Shown: in pieces, positions 46,089 to 58,100 of the stretch | How the letters are laid out: the number at the start of each line of letters is the position of its first letter | How positions within the stretch are numbered: the first letter of the stretch is position 1 | Source: Ramazzottius varieornatus | Lineage: Eukaryota > Tardigrada > Eutardigrada > Parachela > Ramazzottiidae | Length of the DNA: 64,000 nt | Assembly (NCBI GenBank): GCA_001949185.1 | Contig: BDGG01000002.1 | Location: 7,654,772-7,718,771, forward strand | Direction of reading: 5' to 3' | The notes under the pieces: model-generated | Databases searched by the model: none | Told to the model about the DNA's origin: nothing | What the model saw: only the letters and a program-made list of their open reading frames with translations | Translations under genes and position numbers: made by a program

Positions 46089-46816
46089 GTTTCTCGTATG
46101 AATGAGTTGCAGTATGGTAAGATATCGAAGTTGAGTTCTAAAGGAAAGGTTTCGGCTTTTCGCTATCCATATTCTTTTTCAGGTTGGGTAGATGTCGAGG
46201 AAATCCTCTCCAGTGTCTCTAGGAAAGAGTTAAAGCCATTCGATAAGACTTTGAAGGGACAGCCGGGCTCGAGACAGGCTCGTTAATATGAACTTGGTTC
46301 ATACTGGGTGGACAGCGTGACGTCACTGCTGTTTACTATGATGGTTTTTCGTTCGAGACTTGAATACCATACATCGTACGTCGTCTGGTTCACCTGGTTC
46401 ATGGTACAGCGCTGCAGGGTTTCATAACGGTCTGTCAAAGCAGGTAAGCATTGTGACCATTGTAAAAACTATTGCACAGTTTGAAGTTTACGTCCATTTG
46501 GTTTCGTGTTGGGTTTTCAAGGACAGGTTTTACCGCAATATTGTGTTACATTTTTGTCAAGAATGGCAGCCCGCTGTCAGGAACAATATCTCAGTGATTA
46601 ACCGATTGAGTTACCGCTACCTTGTTGCAGATCAGGTACGTTGATGAAATTGGATTCGCAGCAGACTCTCCACATGTCGCACCCGCCCGCGTAATACATT
46701 GTCGCCAGGAAGCGCGACGACTCATCTTTACCATCGACATTTGCGACAGCGGCTCAGTCCATCCGATATCAGACCGGATGTGGGGTTACTTCTATCTTCT
46801 TACATATTTTTCATAA
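46089..46816 (+). pseudogene. Possible tRNA 2'-phosphotransferase (TRPT1/KptA) remnant
   Basis: Short plus-strand pieces resemble the KptA family in order: LSKVAPFL near 46074, GWVDVEEILSSVSRKEL at about 46185 (family GWVxVDELL), LVHGTALQGFI at about 46380 (family LVHGTxxxxxxSIL), and ARRLIFTIDI at about 46720. They lie in different frames with stops between and no full set of junctions. If the reading is right it is a decayed gene; it may also be chance. Confidence 0.25.
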
Positions 46817-46832
46817 TATTTTTTACGGAATA

Positions 46833-49800
46833 ATGTCGTTCAGGCCGTCTTCACGGCTGAATATTCCCACTTCCGTCACCTCACCCGATGTCTTCTTTCA
46901 ACAGGCTCCTCAGCAAAACCTCCCCGAAGAACGATCGTCACATGGCGCACCTTCTCCCGATAACCTCTTCCCTGCCGAGTCGATGTATGGAGCAAGCGGG
47001 AATGTCAATACACAACCTACTGCCATGAATTATTACAGAAGGGACTCCATAACGTCACATCGTACCAGAAGATCGGTGTTGGTCCAGGAAGAAGCTCCCT
47101 TCACACCGGTGAGGAACCTCGCCATCATGGACTACCAGAAACGCAGTATCTTCTCTAACCCGCGAATGCCATCAGCAAGTTCCAGTAACAGCAGCTCGAG
47201 GCCTTCGTACTGGAGTCGGAAGAAGGGTGCGGAGTATTGCGGAAGGTTTTTGTGGAAGGGACATGAGAGAGTTTGTCTGGGCATGGTTTTAACGGCGATC
47301 GTACTCATCATTGTCGGCGGAATCGTCGGGACATATTTTGCTTGTAAGATTTCCGAGAATGCTAAAGCTTAACTACAAGACGTGGTCTGAAGAGCGAGTT
47401 GGAAGTCGAGCAAACAAAACGTGCAAGATCCGTCTCAAGCGGCGCACGTTTCCATTGTACATTAGCAGGGAAGGTGCGCCGCTCAAAAAAGAACGATTGT
47501 TCGTCTCTGCAATTTAAATGTCACGTCAAAAACGAGACTGTAAATGCGGAATGTCCCGTGATTCTTGACCTGTTGTTTTACAGTCAAGTCAGCCACACAT
47601 AATGCACCGGGTCCCGAGATTCAACAGCAGCCCCGGATCGGTGTCAGGGTGGGATCATTTGACGGTCATGAACGTCTGACCGGAAACGATGTGGCCCCTG
47701 TAGCTGATCAGCCAATTGTCAGGCACAAAGATCGTTTCGGGTTGCATGATGCCGATCAGACCGTCTCGAAGGAGCTGGACTGCAACGAACTGTACACATT
47801 CCGCTGCGGACAAAACCAGTGCATGCCCATTCCTGTTTGGTGTGATGGAACATTCGACTGTGACGACAAAAGCGGTCAGAAACTCAATCCACACATTCCG
47901 CTCTACAATACTAGACAATTTTATTTTTATCAGCAGACGAACCTGACGACTGCGCTTCCATTTGCCCACCTCGGTTCTTCGCCTGTTTGAACCACAGCTC
48001 GGTGCGGTTCGACAAGACGCATGACTGGTGCATCCCGGAAACTTTGGTTTGTAACGGAATTCCTGACTGTAAGTCCACCCATACTTATCATTATTCATCG
48101 CGCGAGGAGGGCCGCTTCTGGGAATGGTGGTTGAGTGGGTGTCTGTATTTGATAAGGTGAAGACCTGAGTGACGAGTACTTTTGTCGGTGCAACGCCGAG
48201 CAGATCAGGTGTACGGATGGGATATGCAAGAACCGCACAGAAATCTGCCGTGGTGCCGATAGCTGCATGTCGGATACCTCGGAGCCGTTGCACTGCAACT
48301 CGCTCGACGATCTGCCTCCGCACAAGTTCTGCGACGGCTTTCCTGACATTGGTGACGCGCTGGACGAAATTGAATGCTCGGTGAACTGCGACGTAAGAGC
48401 GGCAGCCTCTTCCGCAATACCCGGTAGATTCTCGGCAATATCTCCCAGTCATTAACCGATTGAATTACATTGTTGCAGACCAATGACCAGTTTTCTTGCT
48501 GGCGCTCTGGTTACGGATGCGTTCACAAGTAAGTCGAGAAGACCAGGAACGATTGACATGATACTCAACTCCCATAAGAATACTTTCCAATCGATGAGTA
48601 TAATCTGGGTAGCAGGCAGACCCAAACTCGAGACAACCGTTATTTCAAGTGGCGCAGCGCTCGTCGTTATTGGCTGGAAAAGTGCGCCACCTATGATAAC
48701 GATCATTCGGAGATTGTTTGCCGGTTTCCCATTTGGTCTCTGTTCACTTATCGATTGCTCATTACATTTATAGGTCGTCGGTATGCGACAGCATCAGAGA
48801 CTGTAGCAACGGCGAAGACGAGGAAGAATGCCTCCGTCTGCTGGCCGACGGAGAATCAATGCCGGATCACATCGACTATGTCGGGACCTTCCGTCCCGCG
48901 GGTATCCTTCTGGTCCGTCGATGGGGCACAGAGTTCTCTCCCATCTGCATCACGTCGGAAGTGGACATGCAAGCAGACTCGTACATCGGTACGATGTTCT
49001 GCAACCACTTTGGGTACGCTCGGTTGTTGTACTCCGAGCCGTTAATACTACCCAAACAGACACCCACCTCCAGCACTAAATTCTACAACTTTAATGCACA
49101 AGCCACCACCGGTGACCCTTCACGACATTTCATTCCTGTCAAACAGTGCGACTCGGGCAGTGTCCTGCGTATCCATTGCACGGAAATGATGTGTGAATCC
49201 AGACTGAACCGTAACAAGGGCGTTGTCGTGACAGAGAATGGCGAGCTGATACTCAAACGCCAGGAGCAAAATTTTCCCTTCATCGTCCAGATCTACAAAC
49301 GCGTGTGGAGCTCGTGGGTTCTTCGCTGTGGAGGTGTGCTTGTCCATCCTTTGTGGCTTGTTACGTCTTCCGGCTGCATTGACAAGTATGTTGCTGTGCC
49401 CCAAATCGAGATAAACTTACGAAAATATGAAGTGGAAAATCGGCAAACGAAACGTACAAAAACCGTGTATTCCAAGTGGCGCACTTTCGCGTACTTGTTG
49501 ACTCAGAGTGTGCGCCGCTTGAAAAAACGATCTGGCACGTTTCGTTTGGCCGGCCCTCAAGTCTTAATTTTTACTTCCGTTTTTCAGGAATGGATATTTC
49601 AAAGTCTTGTCAGGTCCCTACTGGCAGTCCACCAATCCCAAACTGATGCAGAACAGAGACATTAGCATGATCGCTATGCCACCGGAAACTCAATCCAGCA
49701 ATGGCCGAAGCGAGATTGTCCTTGCCAGGTTGGACCGGCGAGTCGAATGCCACGACTTCCTGCGGCCCGCTTGCCTGCCGGAACCTGGTCATCTGCCCAC

Positions 49801-50285
49801 CAATTCGGCCAATTCGTCTTTGGGCCTTCCGAAAGTGTCAAACTGCGTAACGATGGGCTGGAACGTCACGGCAAATAAAGGTTCACTTTTTCTTCAGTCG
49901 GGTTCTATGATGGATATTGTACGGGTATTTTTCAGCATCGAATATTCCTTTCCCCTCGGAACTTCATATTGCTCGTGACATCCAGATAGTCTCCACAGAA
50001 GACTGTAGTCGTTCCTTATGGAACAGAACACCTGAATCGTTGGAGGCCTTGATCTGTGTCCGCATTTCCGGTCAAGAGAACACGAACGTCTTGTCGGATC
50101 CAGGTGGCGTCTTGGCTTGCTCTTCGGCTGACCAGTCCAAGTGGGAACTGATGGGCGTACTGTCAGGCTACAAGACACGCGTCTCGGGAAATTTTATCCG
50201 TGTATACGCACTGTACTCTCGCTTGGACCAACACTTAAGTTGGATCACGAAAGAATTTGCTTCTTCTGACACTAACTCTCCATGA
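46833..50285 (+). CDS. Type II membrane LDLa-SRCR-trypsin-like pseudo-protease
   Basis: Exons 46833-47343, 47593-47874, 47937-48068, 48157-48392, 48479-48528, 48774-49385, 49588-49880 and 49936-50285 sum to 2,466 nt (821 aa). A 150-residue cytoplasmic tail (Ser/Pro-rich, arginine sites such as TRRSV) precedes one transmembrane helix (VLTAIVLIIVGGIVGTYFAC): signal-anchor topology as in TTSP/corin-type proteases. The ectodomain has LDLa repeats (CDGTFDCDDKSDE, CNGIPDCEDLSDE, CDSIRDCSNGEDEEEC), an SRCR-like segment, and a C-terminal S1 domain. That domain keeps its scaffold (FLRPACLP, IVSTEDC, GVLSG) but all three catalytic positions are changed: VTSSGC for VTAAHC, SEIVLARL for NDIALLKL, SDPGGVL for GDSGGPL. 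It should be inactive and act as a binding or decoy protein. The final 55-bp intron has a weak donor (GTTCAC). Confidence 0.88.
47401..47508. repeat. AAGTGGCGCAC palindrome, copy 13
   Basis: Pseudo-protease intron 1. TCAAGCGGCGCACG / GTGCGCCGCTCAA: paired C changes in both arms keep the hairpin. Outer end GAGCAAACAAAACGTGCAAG. Confidence 0.85.
48612..48728. repeat. AAGTGGCGCAC palindrome, copy 14
   Basis: Pseudo-protease intron 5. TTTCAAGTGGCGCAGCG / AGTGCGCCACCTATG, loop CGTTATTGGCTGG, outer GTTTGCCGG. Confidence 0.85.
49440..49556. repeat. AAGTGGCGCAC palindrome, copy 15 (long form)
   Basis: Pseudo-protease intron 6. Outer TCGGCAAACGAAACGTAC and ACGTTTCGTTTGGCCGG, core CCAAGTGGCGCAC / GTGCGCCGCTTG. 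Confidence 0.9.
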
Positions 50286-51208
50286 GCCATTTCGTGTTTT
50301 CTATTTGTGTGATATCTTTATTCAGCCAAATGAAATTCGATGAAAAAGCACACTGTCGCAGAATTGTTCTGTTAAGTGATGCACCTTCTCACTGTTGTTG
50401 GCTGGAAACGTGCGCCACTTAGAAGAACGATCTTGTACGTCTCGTTCGCCGGACCTTCATTTCATTGTGGGAAATTTTGAGGTAGACGTGTTTACACAAA
50501 GGTACTTTGCAGGTAGACGATAAGGGGTGACTCTGGGCATGCAATCATGACGATGAGGTGATGGAATGACACCTCTCCATTGAAGCAACCGTCGGAGCGT
50601 TCCTATCAGTTAAAATTCTGTGCACTTTGTCCATCAACAAATAATACTGTCCAAATATTCGAGCTTCAGGCGATGATGAATTTGTCGCGCATCACAATAA
50701 AACGCATAACATGTAACCATCCACGCCTCGGACATTCCCGGCATAATCGAAACGTTACGGCAGTTCATATCGAACAAAGAATATACGAGATTCATGGCTG
50801 CACCGGTCATCATGAAGCAGGATATCTTACGAATTTTATACGCCCTCACTAAGGAAGAATGCCTTGTCGTGCCCATGTCTGTTCACGTGGAAGAACCATT
50901 GCCTGTTATCCAACGTGGGGGGAAGCCGTGTGGAGGTGATTGAGCGGTGAGGTTATTCTGCCATATTTCTACGGTACATCAGGGCAGAGCAAAGCCGTGC
51001 CGGCACCGACTTGACACAATTATTCGTAGAAAAATGGCAGAATCGACTTGCCGCTCAGGATAACTCTACACGGTTGGGAAGCGAAATGCTTATATTCATC
51101 AGTGTGTAAGTATCTCTGGAAAGCTCTCTAAATTTTTCGGTGTTGTTTGAAGGTTCGGCAAGGAATTTCATCACGAGTTCGCTTCGGCGTGGAGCCATCA
51201 GAAGACCG
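50286..51208. other. 3' flank of pseudo-protease and spacer
   Basis: Holds palindrome copy 16; otherwise no supported gene. Short open pieces around 50600-51000 lack domains. Confidence 0.35.
50362..50456. repeat. AAGTGGCGCAC palindrome, copy 16
   Basis: About 80 bp past the pseudo-protease stop, likely in its 3' UTR. TTAAGTGATGCAC / GTGCGCCACTTA, loop CTGTTGTTGGCTGG, outer TCGTTCGCCGGACC. Confidence 0.8.
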
Positions 51209-51466
51209 ATGAAGATGAGAACACAGCCTGTAGAAACCTTCATTGGGTCCTTATCGGAACAGGAAAGGCAAGAGCGGACTCAACAGCTCTGTGATTTACT
51301 GTATAGCGAACTGAACCTCGGAAAAAAACCTCAAACTTCTGGCAAGGACTTACTCAAGACCAATCTTTTATTGCTGGCCAAGAACTCCAGTGTACGCATT
51401 GCTGTGTTGGATGGCATCCGACTTTTGTTACCAGAAGTGATATGTATCAAAGTGACGGTTCTCTGA
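51209..51466 (+). CDS. Uncharacterised helical protein or exon
   Basis: Open frame with ATG at 51209 (MKMRTQPVETFIGSLSEQER), a charged helical segment (ERQERTQQLCDLLYSELNLG) and a Leu-rich helix (LLKTNLLLLAKNSSVRIAVL). The frame is open upstream to a possible acceptor (TTTGAAG, about 51153), so this is likely the last exon of a spliced gene whose 5' part I could not trace. No family recognised. Confidence 0.4.
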   Translation: MKMRTQPVETFIGSLSEQERQERTQQLCDLLYSELNLGKKPQTSGKDLLKTNLLLLAKNSSVRIAVLDGIRLLLPEVICIKVTVL

Positions 51467-52137
51467 CGCGTTTCGGAGCGGCGTATCGTGGTAATAAAGT
51501 CATGTTTATTTGTACAAAGGAAAACGGAAAACTTCCACTTGGTACATTACAGAACACAAAAGGGAAGGAAAAACAGTCAAAGTCAAACAACAAATTAAAA
51601 CGAGAAATTTACAGGAATTTTTGGGCATTGAAAAGAATACACGGACAGTACTGTACTGTTTTGTCGGACAGTATTTTACATCAAGGTGGACAATACTTCC
51701 ATAGGAATTAAACACCACGCGGAATACAGCGGTCCTTGTGGCTTACCAACAGATTGGCTTTTAAAAAAAGACATTTTCTAATTTCAAAATAAAGCTCACG
51801 ACCACCGGGGGTTAAAAGTCGTCATTCACACGGCGACCGACAGGCACAATTTCTTTGCTCAGTATCAAACAGAAAACTCTGGGTTAAAAACTGTGCAGAC
51901 TTGCAAACTCCTTTCTACAAAAACTTCCCCTCGAATCCTTCATTGATCCAACTGTACAGAAAGACTTCATCTCTTTTCTCAGCTGCCACTCCCATTGTGC
52001 AACTCCTTTATACCAAGGCTCAAACATCTTTGGTGCCACCAATCTCTCCTTCGATCACTCAACATAAGGGGGCGATTCCATTTCTCCTCGGTGGTATTTT
52101 TCACCAAGGGGGGACCCTTTGCTCTTTGATTCGTCAC
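51467..52137. other. 3' intergenic region of MRTF
   Basis: Expected to include the MRTF 3' UTR (minus strand). No convincing ORF; AT-rich. Confidence 0.35.
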
Positions 52138-55100
52138 TCACAGCATCTGTTCCGGTTCGGAGCAGTACAAGTACGACGAGCCATTCTGCCCGTTCAACGA
52201 AGCAAAGGACGGTAAAAACCCTCCGTTACCGCCATTCGCCCCCGTCATGCCACTGGATTCATGAAAGTCATCCAAAAGCATTTCGAACATATGTGGGTCG
52301 AGTTGCGACGCCGCACTGAAGAAAGTATCAGAGACATCCATGCTCTGATATAAGTCAGGTTGGAGGAAGCCATTCTGGCCATTGTTCCTCAAATGAAAAC
52401 CATCTTGCTCGTTAGTCGCAAAACATTGCTGGAAACTGTCATTCCCCAAGGCCGGCATCACATCTTGGCCGAAAGTGTTATTCTGCATCAAGTTATCCAG
52501 CCAGTTTGACAGATCCGCATCCGTCATATCGTTATTTTGCGTGATTTGTTCAGTCCATAAATTATTATTAATATTAGAATTTGGCATGGTCTGACTGTAG
52601 TCTATCTGTTGAGACGGGTTATTCCACATGTTGTGGTCTTGGTCCATTTCGTGGCTGTCTGCAAGTGAGATTGGCGATGTGGTGATGGTCTGTGACTGGT
52701 TGAGGTAGTCGTTGTACATGGCCAGCTGAGACTGCAGACTGAGCGTGTCGTTGGAGTCGCCGCTGGTGTTGAGACAGGAGACGGGCGAGCCGTGGTTGGC
52801 TGAAGGACTGATGCTGCTGATGGGCGGTAGTGGACCGCAGGAACTATTGTGACGGGATGAAATGGAGGGAGAAGGGTTCTGCGGCATGGGTTCGTCGGTT
52901 TGGTATGGTGAAGACGACAGACTGTGATTGTACAAGCGGCGTTCGTGGAAGGCACCACTGGATATGGAGGGAAGAGGCTTGTTGTGCTGAAGAATCTCGC
53001 TCTTCGGGATGGCGTCTTGTGCGGCACTGGCTGGCAACTCTGAAAGAACCAATAGAAAACATTACATCAAAAGTTCTGCTTTCGACTGTGAAGCCCACCG
53101 CATTCACAAACCTGCATACACCAACGGACCATTAACAACAGGATCGGAGTATGCAGGTGAATAAATTCACGACTTTCGCACACCTGGATACACGGGCCCG
53201 CTACCTCTGCCCGGTGAATGGGTATGCAGGTGCCTGAACGTCTTAGTAACTTTGGAAATGGGAAAGTCGGTTTGTCTTACCGCCGTTTCTGATGAGAATT
53301 TCCAAGACATCGTCAATAGCTTCGCTCTTGACTCCCCCACCGATCGCCAGACTGAAAGAAGAACGATGGGTGTAGTTTGCGGGCGACACATTAATTTCCT
53401 CTTTCTTGACTTCATTCATGGTGATCGAGCCATCCTCCTCCACGTTACTTTGCTGCTGTAACTGTTGATAGGTATTCTGGTACCCAGACATGTTTGTGTC
53501 TTCATCCATCATCATGGATGAATCCAGGCCAGACCCGTTCGACATGCCCTGGTTCATTTGCGACGGTTGCTGCTGAAGCGAGAAGGACGGAGAGTTCGAT
53601 CCGTCAGAGAAGCCATTAGACTTGTCTTCGTGCTTCATCTTTTGCTGGAGGAACTGCTGCAACTTCTGCATCGAGGTCTGCGGTGAGTCAGCGTTTTGGG
53701 TGGGCGGCGAACGAGGCACTGGTGGAGGCTTGGATAGGTTCTCGTTGCTTGAAACCTGCAGAAAGGATACATGTTGCAATAACCTGCATACAGTGTGCCG
53801 TGCTTTTACAATGTCTACCAGATATGCAGGTACGAGAAAAGCTGCTATCATTTTTTTGTTGCAAGAACCTGCATACAGCTGGACGGACTTTGACAATGGT
53901 CAGCCTGTACGCAGCTGTGAATAGGGACTGGCAGAGGTGGAGTCATACCTGAACGAGACCGTTGATTGAGCCGTTGAAGCCGTTTACGAGATTCAGCGTG
54001 GAATTCAGTCCATTCATCGTGATGATGTACGGCATACTGTTGGTCTGGATTGGTGTGGACTGGAAGGTGAGGCCTTGGACGGTGCCGTTGGTGGCGGTGG
54101 TGGGTTGTGTGGTTAGGAAGATGGTGGGAAGGGCGTTGAGGACGGTGGGTTGTGCAACAGAGCGCGGAGGCTGCTGGTGCTGAGGATCGACGTCCATTTG
54201 AATGTGTAGGTTCTGAATGTGAGGCACGGTTCCATTCTGGTGCACGCCTTTGGCTGCTAGAGCTAAGGTCTGCAATGCGATGGCAGTGGCTTGCTGTTGC
54301 TGAAGAGGATCAAGTTGCAGGAAGGACAGCTGTGGCTGAGGAGCTGCTTGTGGTTCTTTGGAAGTTTCTGGCTCCGAACTTGATGCTGAAGAGACTACAA
54401 GATACGATGATTAGTGGACAAACAGAACAAACCAAAAGCTGAAAGCAGAGCAGACGAACTCAATATGATTATTTCCCAAGTGGCGCACGCTTTCAGTGTT
54501 ATTGGCTGGAAAAAGTGCGCCACTTGGGAAATTCGACATGATTACTGTCCAAGGTGGCGCACTTTAGCGGCGATATTGGCTGGAAACGTGAGCCACTTTG
54601 AGAACTGATCATGTCAGGTTTGCTTGCTCAGGCACCCAATTATGTTTGTTACCAATTTCCGATGACGACGATGGGAAAGCGACATCACTCTCACTCTTGA
54701 CTTCAACCGGTGATTCGGCTGTAGACGTAGCCGGTGATTTCTTTGGCTCGAAGGTGAACTTGTCATCAGGGTTCGCGTTGAGGTAGTTCCTCAATCTTTC
54801 CAGCAAATGCGTCTTCGAACCCGACACCGGCAAGTTCCTCTTCTTCAACTCCACCTTCAGATCGTTCACCTTCATGTCCTCGGGTTTAAAGGCCGGCTTC
54901 TCTTCGGTCTTCACCTCCACCTTAAGCGAGACTTCCTCGGTCTTCTTCGGCGCTGGAGGAGGCACGAGGGTAGTATGGACCACCAGCGGAACCGGCGGTG
55001 GCGGCGGAATACTGCTTGTTACCACCGGTCTCAATACCGGTGACGATGGTAGCACCGAGGTCAGACTACCCAGCGTCACGTTACAGGAAGTTCCCGCTTG

Positions 55101-58100
55101 ACTCTGCGTCTGTGCCGGGAAGGTCAGTGTCATGTGTGTGACTGTAGGTGAAGGCTTCGGTGGGTCAGTGGAATTTGTCGCGCTTTGAGCGGTATCGTTG
55201 GTGGTGCTGTTTGCGTGATTGTTCATAGCCTGTAACCGGGCTTGTCTTCTCTCTGACCGGTATTGACTTTCCAGTTGCATCTTGAGGAACATTTGCTGTT
55301 GTCTCAGATTATTTTCATAGCTAGTACTGTGTAAGCTGGGGTTGTTATCGGGGGTGGCCGGAAGTGACGGCGGGACAAGTGCCAGTTGTTCACCAGGGTT
55401 ATTTTTAGACTGTGACGGTACTTGGCTAGTGTTGTTCTTGCTGGGTGTCACCGTTGGTCCTTTGTACTCGTGGAACTTGATGGTCCGTGTCTTTTGCAGG
55501 ACTGGCATCTTGACGCGGCACTTCTTGCTGCGACGGAGGTTGGAAGCGGACGAAGAGGAGGAAGGACCCTGGCTGGGTGGCAGGGACGACAAGGCACCAA
55601 GACTGCTGGTGCCTGGGTAACCTTGAGCGGCGGGGGAGGCAGCAGACGCGCATGACGAATCGACTTGGACGAGACTGTTGGCACGCCGACGATCGCTGGC
55701 TTGTGAGGTGCCTTGCGCGGCCTGACCGGGTAAGGACGAGACAGAGCTGGCAGGGGAAGGAACGATCGACTCTAATGAGGCAGAGGTCGAGGCACTGGTA
55801 CCCACCGACGCCGGAGACGCCACTTGCAAGTCTGAAAAAACTGTCATAAAACCAGACATTCTTCACTGAGTCAGATTATTTTTTAATGTTCGAAAGCAAG
55901 AATGTCTAACAGCTTCTTTCGCTTCAAGGAGCCACCTCATCAATCTGCATACATTGGTTGAATATCCAGAAAGATAATTGGGAGGATGAAGAAAACCTCC
56001 TCAAGACAAACTTGATAGCACCAAATTTCTCCAAATGACGCACGCTTCCAGCCAACAACACTGAAAACGCGCGCCACTTGGAAAACAAACAGTCTCATTG
56101 AGTTTATTTTCCGAAGGTCTCGAACTTTCATTTCACGATTCCGTCAGTAATTTGAAATATTATCGCGCAATAATGTTCGATGGGATACAAAACCTGGCGT
56201 ACCCTTGAGGTTTGATAGTGCACCGGTAGGACTGCTGGCCGTACTGCTGACATCTTCCTCGGTGCTGTACTCCGTTTCATTTCCAGCCGAGCATGCAGGC
56301 TCTCCACCCAGACCACTGCTACTCGCTTCGCTGTGACCGTTTCCGCCTGCAATAAATCAAAAGGAAAACCTTAGCATCAGGCTGCCTTTTCATCTCAGTT
56401 ACTCTAAATACAAAGACCACGAAAGGCTGATCCGCGCGATGAGCAAACAGCTCCATTACCATACAATACTAAAATCAGCAAACGGCACATGTTGGTTTTT
56501 TTTCAAGAGACTTGCCGCCTTCACCGTTGACTTGATGACAACATAGGCCATCCTCAAGTACCCAGCTGACTTCCGTAGATCTTAGTAGGCCATTTTTCAT
56601 TTTTTTACGTCTTTGGGAGGCCTGCCAGCGGAATGTACACCTCAAGTGGCGCACGTTTTCGTTGTCACTGACAAGGCACTTGCGCCAATTGAGACGACGA
56701 TGTTATGGGTTTGTTATTATTCAGTCTTCGATGGTACTCGTATCCATTGAATTTTGTTTTCTTGGTCAGGCAACAGTTACGTACCGTCTGTGGAAGTGGT
56801 GGATGTTTTGCGGCTGCCATCGCGGTTGGATGGGACAGTTGGGAGTTTGAGAATGTTGCCTTGGACGAGTTCGAGGGGACCAGGTCGGTGCGCTATCTTG
56901 TCGTTTAGGTAATCCGCCAACTTGGCTCTCTTCAGCTTCCTCTGCCGTTCATGCAGTGAGGGTGCTATTTTGGTATCTGCAAGGAAAGAGAGAACAGAAC
57001 ATGAACACACAGTCATAACCATCATCAATGTGATTACCGCACACTAGCCCTGGCTCTTCACATCTCATAGTTTGATTGCATAGCGCATGCAGAGATCCAG
57101 ACCGACGATCGCCATCGTCATTGCGCGTCCGCGAACTCGAAAGTCAAATGCCATCAACACACAGGGGTCTTATGTCTCTGCTGCACCAAGTGAGGAACAG
57201 AGACCACTGTGATGTCAGGCCAGCGGTAATATTCCACGCTTCGTTGCTCTTCCAGCATGGCTGTGTGTTTTTGCCAGACGACAAATTAACTGTACGCATG
57301 GCCAAGAAAAGATCAACCTAACATTATCCTGGTCTTAACGCATCCAACTGTTCTTTCGAATTAATCATCTAGCATAAGAAAAACAAAAACCAAGGGAGAA
57401 AGATGTGTCATTCAAATGTCAGTTCTTACAAATTACAAACAGCCAGCGCCCGTCCGAACACGCACTGTACTTCGGGAAGAGAAGACGTTCGAGCGTCATA
57501 AGAAAACTGATAGCTTCTTTCAATCATCAGGAACATCTCGCATTCGCATAGTTACTATCCTGCAGTCCTTGTTCAAACTATTGTATACTGCAATTTTTTG
57601 GTAGTCGAGGTTCGAAGATCCCAACAGAACTTTCCCCAATGAAGACTCGAACGTCTAACCGATTTTCCGAAGTGTAAGTTACGGGAGGAAATTTTGTGAG
57701 AAGAGAAGCTGGCAAAGGCCCGGAAAGACAACTCGTACCGTACCTTCGAGAATGTGTTGTTGGACGAGGGCTTGTCGGTCGGGTCGCTTTTCAATCTTGG
57801 TTTTGAGGATATCTCCAGTCTGGAAAGGGATCGAAGAACAAGTATGTAATAACATGTCCACATCGTTCAAGAAATAACGCGAGCGCTGGACGGAGGAATG
57901 TTTGGCCAAGAAAGCAGCAAAGACGCTCGAGTATGCAGCTGAGCCGAGTCAGCCTTCATAACGTTACACGGCCCAGCTGTACACTCGTCGCAGTCTTCAC
58001 CACGCAAAAAGTACACATATCCACCGTTTAACAGTTATACACACATACCCGAGCTCGTTCCAGGTGCCGTCGTTGTTCGAAGTGTGCTTGCGGTGTCTTT

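Noticed and set aside
49607-49978. Read-through of pseudo-protease exon 7 to a stop at 49978
   Set aside because: Loses the conserved IVSTEDC and following S1 core, which are recovered by removing 49881-49935.
55342-55849. Several plus-strand frames over the large MRTF exon
   Set aside because: Antisense of a Ser/Pro-rich exon; no independent evidence.
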